From positions 1 through 64,000 of the forward strand of contig NZ_BONE01000045.1 of NCBI RefSeq assembly GCF_016862555.1: a DNA stretch of 64,000 nucleotides, in the 5' to 3' direction. This document shows positions 45,606-54,365 of this stretch, piece by piece. The position numbers and the translations under genes are program-made. This DNA comes from Asanoa siamensis. Lineage in GTDB: Bacteria; Actinomycetota; Actinomycetes; Mycobacteriales; Micromonosporaceae. The notes under the pieces were generated by a model. That model saw only the letters and a program-made list of their open reading frames with translations, did not search any database and was not told the DNA's origin. Each line of letters starts with the position of its first letter. The first letter of the stretch is position 1.

Positions 45606-47282
45606 ATGGCGGAGGCCACGGACGGTGCGAGCCGCCGGTTGATCAGGGGGATGTTCCGGCGCCAGCGCCGCCTCGTCGCGCTGACGGCCGGGTTCTGGTC
45701 GATGCACCAGCTCTGCGAGGCGCTCGTACCCGTCGCCATCGGTCTCGTCGTGGACCAGGCCGTCGGGACCGGCTCCACGACCGCGATGGCCTGGTCGCTG
45801 CTGGGCATCTTCGGCCTGTTCACCGCGCTCACCATGGGCTGGCGCACCGGGCTCTGGTTCGGCACCCGGGCCGAGCTCGAGGAGGCGCACGAGCTGCGGA
45901 TGCGGGTCGTCCGCCGGGTCGTCACCGGGCGCGGCATCCGCACCGACCGGCAGACCGGCGAGCTGCTCTCGATCGCCACGTCCGACACCGCGGGCGCCGC
46001 CGAGCTGCTCGAGCTCGGCAGCCGGGTCTTCTCCGCGTCGATCGGCCTGGTCGTCTCGACCGTCGTGCTGGTGCGCATCGACTGGTCGCTCGGCATCGGG
46101 CTGATGATCGGCGTACCCATCCTCGTGCTCGCCCTCAACGCGCTCGGCCCGCTGGTCGAGCGGCACACCTCGGCGCAGCAGGAGGCGCTCGGTCAGGCCG
46201 CCGGGACCGCCTCGGACCTGCTCACCGGGCTGCGGCCGCTGCGCGGGTTCGGCGGTGTCGAGGAGGCCGCCCGCCGCTACCGGTCGGCCAGCCGCACCTC
46301 GCTGAAGGCCAACGTCGGCGCGATCAAGGCCGGCGCCGCGTTCGTCAGCGTCTCCACCTTCACCACCGGCCTGCTGATCGCGGTCGTGGCCGCGCTGGCC
46401 GGCTGGTTCGCGCTGCGGGACCGCATCACGATTGGCGAGTTGATCACCATCGTCGGGCTCGCCGCGTTCCTCACCGACCCGGTGCTCAACCTCGCGCACT
46501 GCGTCTTCCGGCTCGCGACCGCGCGGGCCGGCGCCGCCCGGGTCGCCGAGGTGCTCGAGGCGCCCGAGCGGGCCGGCGCCGGCGGCACGACCGCCGCGGC
46601 CGGGCCCCTCGCGCTCGACGACGTCCACACCGCCGGCCTCGACGGTGTCAGCCTGGTCGCCGGGCCGGGGGAGCTGGTCGGCGTCGCCACCTCCGACATC
46701 GCCGCCGCGGACGCCGTCACCGAGCTGCTCGCCGGCACCCGCCGGCCCGACCGGGGCGCGGTGACGCTGGGCGGGACGCCCCTGCCCGAGCTGGACGTGG
46801 CCGCGCTGCGCCGGGCGCTGCTCGTCGAGCCGCACGCGGTCGACCTGTTCGGCGACACCCTGCGCGACGCCCTGCGCACCGACGACCGCCAGGAGGACGC
46901 CGCGCTGACCCGGGCGCTGACGGCCGCCTCGGCGACCGAGCTGAGCGACGGCGGCCTCGACCACGAGCTGCTCGACCACGGCGCCAACCTCTCCGGCGGC
47001 CAGCGGCAGCGGGTGGCGGTGGCCCGGGCGCTGCTCGCCGACCGCCCGGTGATGGTCTTCCGCGACCCGACGACGGCCGTCGACGCGGTCACCGAGCACG
47101 CGATCGCCGAGGGCATCCGGGAGCACCGCGACGGGCGGGCGACCGTCCTCGTCACGACGAGCGCGCCGCTGCTCGACCGGTGCGACCGCGTGGTCTTCGT
47201 CGACGCCGGCCGGGTCGCCGGCACGGGACGCCACCGGGACCTCCTGGCCGTCCCCGCGTACGCGGACGTGGTGCTGCGATGA
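45606..47282 (+). CDS. ABC exporter half-transporter with degenerate ATP site, 558 aa
   Basis: Six-helix transmembrane domain (residues 20-310) fused to an ABC ATPase domain. The ATPase domain lacks Walker A (VGVATSDIAAAD near 357 replaces GxxGxGKST), the Q-loop Gln, the Walker B acid pair (VMVFRDPTTAVD) and the H-loop His, but has a perfect signature LSGGQRQR near 462. It therefore needs a partner: the gene overlapping it by 4 bp. The IrtAB-like pairing beside a siderophore importer suggests siderophore transport; direction not shown. Iron box precedes the start. Confidence 0.88.
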   Translation: MAEATDGASRRLIRGMFRRQRRLVALTAGFWSMHQLCEALVPVAIGLVVDQAVGTGSTTAMAWSLLGIFGLFTALTMGWRTGLWFGTRAELEEAHELRMRVVRRVVTGRGIRTDRQTGELLSIATSDTAGAAELLELGSRVFSASIGLVVSTVVLVRIDWSLGIGLMIGVPILVLALNALGPLVERHTSAQQEALGQAAGTASDLLTGLRPLRGFGGVEEAARRYRSASRTSLKANVGAIKAGAAFVSVSTFTTGLLIAVVAALAGWFALRDRITIGELITIVGLAAFLTDPVLNLAHCVFRLATARAGAARVAEVLEAPERAGAGGTTAAAGPLALDDVHTAGLDGVSLVAGPGELVGVATSDIAAADAVTELLAGTRRPDRGAVTLGGTPLPELDVAALRRALLVEPHAVDLFGDTLRDALRTDDRQEDAALTRALTAASATELSDGGLDHELLDHGANLSGGQRQRVAVARALLADRPVMVFRDPTTAVDAVTEHAIAEGIREHRDGRATVLVTTSAPLLDRCDRVVFVDAGRVAGTGRHRDLLAVPAYADVVLR

Positions 47283-49021
47283 CCGCGATCCTGCCCGTCG
47301 CGACGGGCCGCGCCACCGCCCGCGCGTTCGGCCGCAAGCTGCGCCGGTACCCGCTGCTGGGGCTGCTCGCCGTGCTCGCCTCCGTCGCCGCCAGCGTCTT
47401 CGCGGTGCTCGTGCCGATCCTGCTCGGCCGCATCGTCGACCTGGTGGCCGCCCGCGGCAGCACCGGCGAGCTGCTCGGCATCGCCGCCTGGACCCTGGTC
47501 GCGGGCCTGGCCGCCGCCCTGCTCACCGGCGCAGCCCGCTGGCTCGTCGCCGAGTGGGGTGCCCGGGCCAGCGCCGACCTGCGCGAGGAGGTGCTCGACC
47601 ACGCCCTGCGGATGGACTCGGCCCGGCTCGAGGCCGCCGGCGCGGGCGACGTGGCCTCCCGGGTCACCGACGACGTCGAGCGCGTCACCGACGCGACCCA
47701 GCTCGCCGCGGACGTCTTCGGCGCCCTGGTCACCGTGGCCATCACCTTCGCCGGCTTCGCGACCCTGGACTGGCGGATCGCGGTTGCCTTCCTCGTCGTC
47801 TTCCCGGTCTACGCGGTGAGCCTGCGCCGCTTCCTCCCGCAGGCCGAGCGGCGCTACGCCGTCGAGCGGCGGGCCGTCGCGGTGCAGACGCGCAGCCTGC
47901 TGTCGACGTTCACCGGCGCGCGCACGGTCCACGCGTACGGGATGGAGGACCGGCAGAGTGCCCGCGTCGAGCAGGCCTCGCGCGGCGCCGTCGACGCACG
48001 GCTCGACGCGACCCGCGGTTTCCTCTGGTTCTCCAACGTCATGAACTACGCGGAGGCGCTGGGCCTGAGCGCGGTGCTGTTCAGCGGCTTCCTGCTGGTG
48101 CGGGCCGACGCCAGCACCGTCGGCGAGGTGACCGCAGCGGCGCTGCTCTTCCACCGCCTGTTCGGCCCGCTCGGCATGCTGCTGTTCAGCTTCAACGACG
48201 TGCAGTCCGCCGGCGCCGCGCTGGCCCGGCTGGTCGGCGTGGCCGACCTGGAGCTGCCGGCGCGGGCGGGCGTCGGGCGGTTCGACGTGCGGCCCGGCGT
48301 GGCGGTCGTCGCGACCGGGATCCGGCACCACTACCTGGACGGGCCGACCGTGCTGCACGACGTGTCGGTGGAGATCCCGGCCGGGCGGTCGCTGGCCGTC
48401 GTGGGGTCGAGCGGAGCGGGCAAGACGACGCTGGCCGCCATCCTCGGCGGCGTCTTCCCGTCGACCGGCGGCGAGGTGCGGCTCGGCGGGCGGCCGATCG
48501 CGGACCTGGCGCCGGACGAGCTGCGTCGCCTCGTCGGCGTGGTCACCCAGGAGGTGCACGTCTTCGCGGGGACGCTCGCCGACGACCTGCGGCTGGCCGT
48601 ACCCGACGCGTCCGACACCGACCTGCAGGCCGCGCTGAAGCTGGCCGGGGCCGACGAGTGGGTGGCGGCGCTGCCCGATGGCCTGGCGACCCGGATCGGC
48701 GACGGCGAGCACCCGCTCTCGGCGAGCCAGGCGCAGCAGCTCGCGCTGGCCCGGATCGCGCTGGTCGACCCGCCGGTGGTCATCCTCGACGAGGCGAGCG
48801 CGGAGGCGGGCAGCGCCGGCGCCCGCCAGCTCGACCAGGCGAGCGCGGCCCTGATCCAGGACCGCACGGCGATCGTGGTCGCGCACCGCCTGACCCAGGC
48901 CCAGACCTGCGACCGGATCGCCGTGATGGCACACGGCCGCATCGTCGAGATCGGCACGCCGGCGGAGCTGATCGCCGCCGGCGGCGCGTACGCCGAGCTG
49001 TGGGCGGCCTGGCACCGCTGA
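47279..49021 (+). CDS. ABC exporter half-transporter with intact Walker motifs, 580 aa
   Basis: Six-helix transmembrane domain (20-320), then an ABC domain with intact Walker A GSSGAGKTT near 377, Q-loop VTQEVHVF, Walker B VVILDEAS near 500 and H-loop VVAHR, but a degenerate signature LSASQAQQ near 480. Combined with the partner's good signature, one canonical and one dead ATP site result. The ATG overlaps the partner's stop (ATGA). Ends 5 bp from the convergent siderophore ATPase gene. Confidence 0.9.
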   Translation: MTAILPVATGRATARAFGRKLRRYPLLGLLAVLASVAASVFAVLVPILLGRIVDLVAARGSTGELLGIAAWTLVAGLAAALLTGAARWLVAEWGARASADLREEVLDHALRMDSARLEAAGAGDVASRVTDDVERVTDATQLAADVFGALVTVAITFAGFATLDWRIAVAFLVVFPVYAVSLRRFLPQAERRYAVERRAVAVQTRSLLSTFTGARTVHAYGMEDRQSARVEQASRGAVDARLDATRGFLWFSNVMNYAEALGLSAVLFSGFLLVRADASTVGEVTAAALLFHRLFGPLGMLLFSFNDVQSAGAALARLVGVADLELPARAGVGRFDVRPGVAVVATGIRHHYLDGPTVLHDVSVEIPAGRSLAVVGSSGAGKTTLAAILGGVFPSTGGEVRLGGRPIADLAPDELRRLVGVVTQEVHVFAGTLADDLRLAVPDASDTDLQAALKLAGADEWVAALPDGLATRIGDGEHPLSASQAQQLALARIALVDPPVVILDEASAEAGSAGARQLDQASAALIQDRTAIVVAHRLTQAQTCDRIAVMAHGRIVEIGTPAELIAAGGAYAELWAAWHR

Positions 49022-49025
49022 CGTG

Positions 49026-49799
49026 CTAAGCCGGCACGATCATCGGTGTGCCCGCGACCGGGTCCGGGACGATCAGGCAGCTCAGGCCGAAGACCTTCTC
49101 GACCAGGGCGGCCGTGACCACCTCGGTGGGTGCGCCCTCGGCCACGATCTGGCCCGCCGACATCGCGATCAGGTGGTCGCAGAACCGGCACGCCAGGTTG
49201 AGGTCGTGCAGCACGACCACGATGGTCTTGCCGGACTCCTCGTTCAGCTCGCGCAGCAGCCGCAGCAGCTCGACCTGGTGGTTGATGTCGAGGAACGTGG
49301 TCGGCTCGTCGAGCAGCAGCAGGTCGGTGTCCTGCGCCAGCGCCATCGCGACCCAGACCCGCTGGCGCTGCCCGCCGGAGAGCGAGCGGATCGGCCGGTC
49401 GATCAGGTCGGCGGTGCCGGTGGCGGCCATCGCCCGCGTGACCGCGTCGTGGTCGCGGTCGGTCCACCGGCGGAACCAGCCCTGGTGCGGATAGCGGCCG
49501 CGGGAGACCAGGTCGGCGACCGTGATGCCGTCGGGCGCCACCGGCGACTGCGGCAACAGGCCGAGAACCTTGGCCACGTCGAGCGTACGGAGGTCCGCCA
49601 GCGCCGTGTCGTCGAGGAAGACGGCGCCGGCCCGGGGCGCCAGCAGCCGCGCCAGGCCACGCAGCAATGTGGACTTCCCACAGGCGTTCGCACCCACGAT
49701 CGCGGTGACCCGGCCGTCAGGGATGACGACGTCCAGGTTCCGCACGACGTCGCGGTCGTCGTACCCGAGGGACAGCTCCTGCGTACGCAATCGGCTCAT
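49026..49799 (-). CDS. Siderophore ABC importer ATPase (FecE/FhuC type), 257 aa
   Basis: Walker A GANACGKS at 36-43 (Ala-Cys in place of the usual Gly-x), signature LSGGQRQR near 139, Walker B LLLLDEPTTFLD near 159 and H-loop VVVLHDLNLA. The Cys in the P-loop is common in FecE/FepC-type iron ATPases. ATG at 49799 overlaps the permease stop by 4 bp. Powers the two membrane permeases encoded upstream. Confidence 0.94.
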   Translation of the reverse strand: MSRLRTQELSLGYDDRDVVRNLDVVIPDGRVTAIVGANACGKSTLLRGLARLLAPRAGAVFLDDTALADLRTLDVAKVLGLLPQSPVAPDGITVADLVSRGRYPHQGWFRRWTDRDHDAVTRAMAATGTADLIDRPIRSLSGGQRQRVWVAMALAQDTDLLLLDEPTTFLDINHQVELLRLLRELNEESGKTIVVVLHDLNLACRFCDHLIAMSAGQIVAEGAPTEVVTAALVEKVFGLSCLIVPDPVAGTPMIVPA

Positions 49800-50851
49800 C
49801 CGCCTGCTCCTTGCCTGTTGGTGGTGGCCAGCAGCCACAGCAGATAGGGCGCGCCGACCGCGCCGGTCACCACGCCGGTGGGCAGTGGGGTCGGCATCAG
49901 GTGCACCGCGACGAGGTCGGCGGCCAGCAGCAGTGCGGCACCGACGAGGGCCGACGCGACGATGCCGCCGGTGGCCGGGCCGAGGAGCCGGTTGGCGATC
50001 GGCCCCGCGACGAGGGCGACGAAGACGATCGGGCCCGACGCCGACACCGCCACGGCGACCAGCACCAGGCCGACGCCGAGCAGGGCGGCGCGGCTCAGCT
50101 CCGCCCGCGTGCCGAGGGTGCGGGCGGAGTCGTCGCCCAGCTCCAGGGCCCGCAGCGGGCGCTGCAGCAGCATCGCGATCGGCAGCAGCACGACCAGCGC
50201 GCCGAAGAGCAGGCGCAACTCGGTGTCGCTGGCCTGGCCGACGGAGCCGGTCAGCCAGTGCATCGCCTGCCGGGCCTCGAAGAGCTGCGCCCGGGAGAGG
50301 ACGAAGCCGACCAGGCCGTCGAAGAACGCCGCGATGCCGATGCCGATCAGGATGAACCGGTAGCCGGACACGCCGTCGCGCCAGGCCAGCACGTACATCA
50401 GGGTGGCGGCGAGCAGGGCGCCGCCGAGCGCGAGCCCGCTGACGACGAGGCCGCCGGCCTGCAGCACCACGATGCCGACGACCGCGGCCAGGCCGGCGCC
50501 GGAGGTGATGCCGACGAAGTCGGGGGAGGCCAGCGGGTTGCGCAGGATCTGCTGGAAGATCGTGCCGGAGGCGCCGAGGGCGAGCCCGACGCCGAGCGCG
50601 GACGCGGCGGTCGGCAGGCGCAGGTCGCGCACGACGAAGTCGACGCCCGGGCTGTCGCTCAGGTGCAGCATCGAGGCGACGACATCGAGCGCGCCGATCC
50701 GGAAGCTGCCGATCATCATGGTGACGACCAGCAGGGCGAACACCAGGATCGCCAGGCCGACCAGCACGGCGGTGGTGCGGGCCTCGCGGCGGCGGCGGTT
50801 GGCCTTCAGGGCAGCGCTGGTGTCCACTGTAGACGCGGTGAGGGTCGACAC
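49796..50851 (-). CDS. Siderophore ABC importer permease (FecCD family), 351 aa
   Basis: About ten hydrophobic helices with the FecCD landmarks RLPTAASALGVGLALGASGTIFQ, NPLASPDFVGITSGAGLAAV and GPIVFVALVAGPIANRLLG. The extended basic N-terminus (KANRRRREAR) is cytoplasmic. GTG start directly abuts the stop of the other permease (TGA-GTG), implying coupled translation. The two permeases probably form a heterodimeric channel. Confidence 0.93.
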   Translation of the reverse strand: MSTLTASTVDTSAALKANRRRREARTTAVLVGLAILVFALLVVTMMIGSFRIGALDVVASMLHLSDSPGVDFVVRDLRLPTAASALGVGLALGASGTIFQQILRNPLASPDFVGITSGAGLAAVVGIVVLQAGGLVVSGLALGGALLAATLMYVLAWRDGVSGYRFILIGIGIAAFFDGLVGFVLSRAQLFEARQAMHWLTGSVGQASDTELRLLFGALVVLLPIAMLLQRPLRALELGDDSARTLGTRAELSRAALLGVGLVLVAVAVSASGPIVFVALVAGPIANRLLGPATGGIVASALVGAALLLAADLVAVHLMPTPLPTGVVTGAVGAPYLLWLLATTNRQGAGG

Positions 50852-51892
50852 TCAGACCTCCGACAGCCGGGCGTAGCGCACGATCGCGACGAACGCGGGC
50901 GCGCAGACCACGCCTAGCACGACGCCGACCTGCACCTCGTCGGGCGCGCCGGCCACCCGACCGAGCACGTCGGCGAGCAGCAGCACGATCGGGGCGAGGA
51001 GCATCGAGTAGGGCAGGATCCAGCGGTAGTCCGGGCCGCAGATGAACCGGGCGATGTGCGGCACGACGAGCCCGACGAAGACGATCGGCCCGCAGGCGGC
51101 GGTGGCGGCACCGGCCAGCACCGCGACGACGGCGAAGGCGGCGATCCGGGTGCGGCCGACGTGCTGGCCGAGCCCGCGGGCCATGTCCTCGCCGAGCGCG
51201 AGGCCGTTGAGCGCCCGGCCGAAACCGAGCGCGGCGACCAGGCCGACCAGCAGGAACGGGGCCACGCCGGTGAGGATCGGCGCGTACCGGCCCGCCAGCG
51301 AGCCGACCGTCCAGAACCGGAGCTCGTTGAGCGCGTCCACATTGGTCATCACGATGCCGGAGGTGACCGAGGTGAGACCCGCGGTCACGGCCGCGCCGGC
51401 CAGCGCGAGCTTGACGGGGGTGGCGCCCTCGCGGCCGAGCGAGGCGATGGCGTACACGAGGATCAGGGCCGCGATCGCGCCGGCGAAGGCGAACCAGACG
51501 TAGACGCCGACGCCGCGCAGGCCGAGCACGGTGATCGCGAAGACGACGAAGGCGGCGGCGCCCGAGTTGATGCCCATGATGCCCGCGTCGGCGAGCGGGT
51601 TGCGGGTCACGCCCTGCAGGATCGCGCCGGCGACGCCGAGCGCGGCGCCGACCAGGATGCCCAGCAGCGTGCGGGGCACCCGCAGCTCCAGCGTGATCGT
51701 GCTGCCGATCGACCCGTCGTCGTCGAAGCTCCGCAGGGCGTGCAGAACCTCGGACAGGTCGATGTCGCGGGACCCCTGCGTCACGCTCAGGAACGCGACT
51801 AAGGCGAGGACGCCGCAGAGCGCGGCCAGCCCCGGCCCGAGGGCCGAGGCTCGCCGCGCGCCTCTGGTCGCCGGTCGGCTAGCTACCGACAT
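50852..51892 (-). CDS. Siderophore ABC importer permease (FecCD family), 346 aa
   Basis: Ten-helix FecCD permease: LELRVPRTLLGILVGAALGVAGAILQ, NPLADAGIMGINSGAAAFVV and GPIVFVGLVVPHIARFICGPD. It overlaps the binding-protein gene by 14 bp, and its own stop touches the second permease, so binding protein, two permeases and ATPase form one operon (minus strand, from 52889 down). ATG at 51892. Imports Fe(III)-siderophore; ligand unknown. Confidence 0.94.
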   Translation of the reverse strand: MSVASRPATRGARRASALGPGLAALCGVLALVAFLSVTQGSRDIDLSEVLHALRSFDDDGSIGSTITLELRVPRTLLGILVGAALGVAGAILQGVTRNPLADAGIMGINSGAAAFVVFAITVLGLRGVGVYVWFAFAGAIAALILVYAIASLGREGATPVKLALAGAAVTAGLTSVTSGIVMTNVDALNELRFWTVGSLAGRYAPILTGVAPFLLVGLVAALGFGRALNGLALGEDMARGLGQHVGRTRIAAFAVVAVLAGAATAACGPIVFVGLVVPHIARFICGPDYRWILPYSMLLAPIVLLLADVLGRVAGAPDEVQVGVVLGVVCAPAFVAIVRYARLSEV

Positions 51893-52889
51893 TCGGATCC
51901 GCGGCCTTGACCGCCTCGGTCAGCTTGTCGAGCTCGGTCGCGAAGTCACCGTAGGTGTGCAGCCAGAACGCCGGCCACGCGACCGTGGCGCCGGCCTTCG
52001 CCGCCTTGATCTTGAACCAGGTCGGCTGCTTCTTGCCCCACTCGTCGTTCGCGGTCGGGGTGAACGAGCGTCCGTCCCAGAGGATCAGGTCCGGCTGGTA
52101 CTTGTCGGCGTTCTCCCAGGAGAGGTTCTCCCAGTACGGGAAGCCCGGGTCGGGGCTGCCCGGCGCGAGCACGTCCAGGCCGAAGCTCTTGAGGTCGAGC
52201 AGCTCCGGCGCGTATTCCGGGTTGGCGACGTAGAGCTTGTCGTCGGCGGGCGACATGGCCGCGACGGACAGCCCCGGCTTGGCCGCGACGGCCTCCTTGA
52301 ACTTCGCGACCGACTCCTCGAAGCGCTTCTTGTTGGCCGCGATCTCCGGGCTGTCCACCTTGGCGCCGAGGCTCTTGGCGAGCTGCTCGTAGCCGTCGGC
52401 CAGCTCGACGATGGACTTGCCCTGCGAGACGCCCGTGACGGGCGCGAGCTCGGCGAGCTTCTTGCTCTTCTCGTCGACGCCCTCTTCCATGCCGCTGTGG
52501 GCCTTTTCCGCCGGCCACCAGTCACCGACGATCAGGTCCGGCGCCAGCGAGGCGGCCTTCTCCACATCGATCTTGCCCCATTCCTCGCCCAGGATCGTGA
52601 TCCCGGTGAGGTCCAGGTTTTTCAGGTTGGGGTCGGTCTTGACCGGTTCGTCGGAGTAGATGCCGACCGGCTTGATGCCGAACGACATCAGGGCCGCCGC
52701 CTCGCCGGCGTGCGCGATGATCCGCGTCGGTGCCTTGTCGGCCTTGACCGTCTGGCCGTTGCCGCCGGTGAACGACCAGGGCCCAGCCGCGGCGGCGGGG
52801 GCCTCACCGCCGCTATCGGTGTTGCTGCCACAACCCGCGAGTGCGGCGCCGAGCACCACAACCGCGAGGATCGGACGCCACGCGCGCAT
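51879..52889 (-). CDS. Siderophore-binding lipoprotein (FecB/FhuD type), 336 aa
   Basis: Lipoprotein signal ending in LAGC (Cys20), then a class III binding-protein fold: PTRIIAHAGEAAALMSFGIKPVG opening, LAPDLIVGDWW in the first lobe, and YQPDLILWDGR in the second lobe. The long interlobe helix is Lys/Glu-rich. ATG at 52889 with GGAAGAC. First gene of the importer operon, 48 bp downstream of an iron box. Captures the ferric siderophore outside the membrane. Confidence 0.93.
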   Translation of the reverse strand: MRAWRPILAVVVLGAALAGCGSNTDSGGEAPAAAAGPWSFTGGNGQTVKADKAPTRIIAHAGEAAALMSFGIKPVGIYSDEPVKTDPNLKNLDLTGITILGEEWGKIDVEKAASLAPDLIVGDWWPAEKAHSGMEEGVDEKSKKLAELAPVTGVSQGKSIVELADGYEQLAKSLGAKVDSPEIAANKKRFEESVAKFKEAVAAKPGLSVAAMSPADDKLYVANPEYAPELLDLKSFGLDVLAPGSPDPGFPYWENLSWENADKYQPDLILWDGRSFTPTANDEWGKKQPTWFKIKAAKAGATVAWPAFWLHTYGDFATELDKLTEAVKAADPNVGS

Positions 52890-52936
52890 GAAGTCTTCCG
52901 TTCTCGTGATCCGCGCCAGCTCCAACGGCCGGACGG

Positions 52937-52955
52937 TTAGGGTAGGCTAACCATC
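52937..52955 (+). promoter_or_regulatory. IdeR/DmdR-type iron box of the siderophore importer operon
   Basis: TTAGGGTAGGCTAACCATC matches the 19-bp iron-box consensus TTAGGTTAGGCTAACCTAA at 15 positions, including TTAGG and AGGCTAACC. It lies 47-65 bp upstream of the ATG at 52889 (minus strand), overlapping the likely -10. Under iron-replete conditions a DtxR-family repressor would block the operon. Confidence 0.8.
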
Positions 52956-53068
52956 GCTCGGCCCGTTGGCTAGTCGGGGCCCCCAGATTGAGCAGGGCTG
53001 ATCCGTTTATCCGGCCGTTGTCCGGGAAGTCGTGGCGCGAGAGCCGGAGTCTCCGCGGGGGAGTGCCG

Positions 53069-53512
53069 ATGGCAGCGACGTCGATGGCGATCGACGCTTC
53101 GCCGGAGCGGGTCTTCGCGGTGCTGGCCGACGGTTGGAGCTACGCGAGCTGGGTGGTGGGCGCGTCCCACATCCGCGCGGTGACACCGGAATGGCCGGCC
53201 GTCGGCGCCACCCTCCACCACCAGATCGGCCCGTGGCCCCTGCACGTCAAGGACGAGTCGGTGGTGTCCGAGGTCGTCCCCGACCGCCTGCTCGAACTCC
53301 ATGCCCGCGCGTGGCCGCTGGGCGAGGCGACGATCCGCCTGGACCTGGAGCCGCTCGACAAGGCGACGTGGGTGACGCTGTCGTACGACCTGATCGCGGG
53401 GCCGGGTCGCCTCGTCCCGTCCCAGCTCAGGTCGGCCCTGCTCCGCCCGCGCAGCGCCGAGATGCTGAGCCGCCTGAGCGACATCGCCCAACGCCGCACC
53501 ACCCCGGCCTGA
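53069..53512 (+). CDS. SRPBCC-fold protein, 147 aa
   Basis: Helix-grip (START/polyketide-cyclase-like) fold with MAIDASPERVFAVLADGWSYASWVV (first helix-beta hairpin) and ATIRLDLEPLDKATWVTLSYD. Such proteins bind or chaperone small lipophilic molecules; ligand unknown. The ATG at 53069 has GGGGGAG five bases upstream. Next gene 38 bp downstream may be co-transcribed. Not part of the iron operon (opposite strand). Confidence 0.85.
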   Translation: MAATSMAIDASPERVFAVLADGWSYASWVVGASHIRAVTPEWPAVGATLHHQIGPWPLHVKDESVVSEVVPDRLLELHARAWPLGEATIRLDLEPLDKATWVTLSYDLIAGPGRLVPSQLRSALLRPRSAEMLSRLSDIAQRRTTPA

Positions 53513-53550
53513 TCCGACCACTGTGGGCCAGGCGGGTAGAGTCGCGCGCC

Positions 53551-53949
53551 ATGAGGGGCCGGACCCGGCTGGCGGCCGCGGCCGCGGCGGCCGGATTTCT
53601 GGCGGTGGCGTTCGGCATCCGCCTGGCGAGCGGCGCCGGCGTCCTGGACAGCACGGGCGCGCTCGCCCAGCGCTCGGGAACGGCGCTGTACGCGTCCATG
53701 GTCTACGCGGGCGTCTTCGTCCTGCGCCCGGCGACGCGGCCGCCGGCAGCGGCTGCGGCGGCGATCGCCTTCTGCTGGCTTGTCGAGCTGCTGCAGCTCA
53801 CCGGCTGGCCGGCCGCCCTCTCCGCGCGCAGCCTGATCGCCCGCCTGGTCCTGGGCGTCCAGTTCGACGCGGCGGACCTGCTCTGGTACGCCGTGGGCGT
53901 GCTGCCACTGGCCCTGCTCCACCACGCCCTGAGGCGGACGGATCCGTAG
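53551..53949 (+). CDS. DUF2809-like membrane protein, 132 aa
   Basis: Four hydrophobic helices (residues 7-25, 45-62, 66-85, 105-125). The motif FCWLVELLQLTGWP followed by FDAADLLWYAVGV is that of DUF2809 family proteins, widespread small integral membrane proteins of unknown role. The ATG at 53551 is 38 bp after the SRPBCC gene. The hairpin at 53959 ends transcription. Confidence 0.75.
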   Translation: MRGRTRLAAAAAAAGFLAVAFGIRLASGAGVLDSTGALAQRSGTALYASMVYAGVFVLRPATRPPAAAAAAIAFCWLVELLQLTGWPAALSARSLIARLVLGVQFDAADLLWYAVGVLPLALLHHALRRTDP

Positions 53950-53958
53950 CGCGGCGGA

Positions 53959-54000
53959 CCGACGAGTCGCCCGGTTGGGGGAGCCCGGGCGACCCGTCGG
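53959..54000. terminator. Bidirectional hairpin terminator
   Basis: 16-bp stem with one mismatch (53959-53974 with 53985-54000, CCGACGAGTCGCCCGG) around a 10-nt loop, between two convergent genes. GC-rich and without a T-run. Confidence 0.7.
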
Positions 54001-54021
54001 CCTGGGCGGGCCCGCCCGGTC

Positions 54022-54333
54022 TCAGGCGTAGTGGTCCCGGACCTTGTTGGCGTGACCCTCGGAGAGCGTGTCGCCGACCAGCGGCATGAAGTGCGGGGCG
54101 CTGGTGATGGTCGACCGCTCGTAGCGCACCCGGATGCCGTTCGGGTCGATGTCGGCGTCCTTCAGGTCGACCAGGTGCATCGAGCGCCGCAACCGTCCAC
54201 TGACGACCGCCGCCACGCCCCAGGGCATGTCGAGCTCGGTCGGGTAGCGGTAGATCGCACGGATCTTGCCCGCCGGGCGGTTGTCGCGGTCGCGCAGGTC
54301 GCGCCCGATCATGGGTTCCGCGGCTACGGTCAT
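54022..54333 (-). CDS. PRC-barrel-like small protein, 103 aa
   Basis: Beta-rich polar protein: MIGRDLRDRDNRPAGKIRAIYRYP resembles the start of the PRC-barrel, a domain that binds RNA or membrane-linked partners, and the ending ends in VRDHYA. Sure only as a small conserved soluble protein. ATG at 54333 after GGGAGGCTCC. Lies 33 bp after the stop of the histidine kinase gene on the same strand and may be read from the same promoter. Confidence 0.6.
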   Translation of the reverse strand: MTVAAEPMIGRDLRDRDNRPAGKIRAIYRYPTELDMPWGVAAVVSGRLRRSMHLVDLKDADIDPNGIRVRYERSTITSAPHFMPLVGDTLSEGHANKVRDHYA

Positions 54334-54365
54334 CGGAGCCTCCCGGGGAGGGGAACGGACACCCG

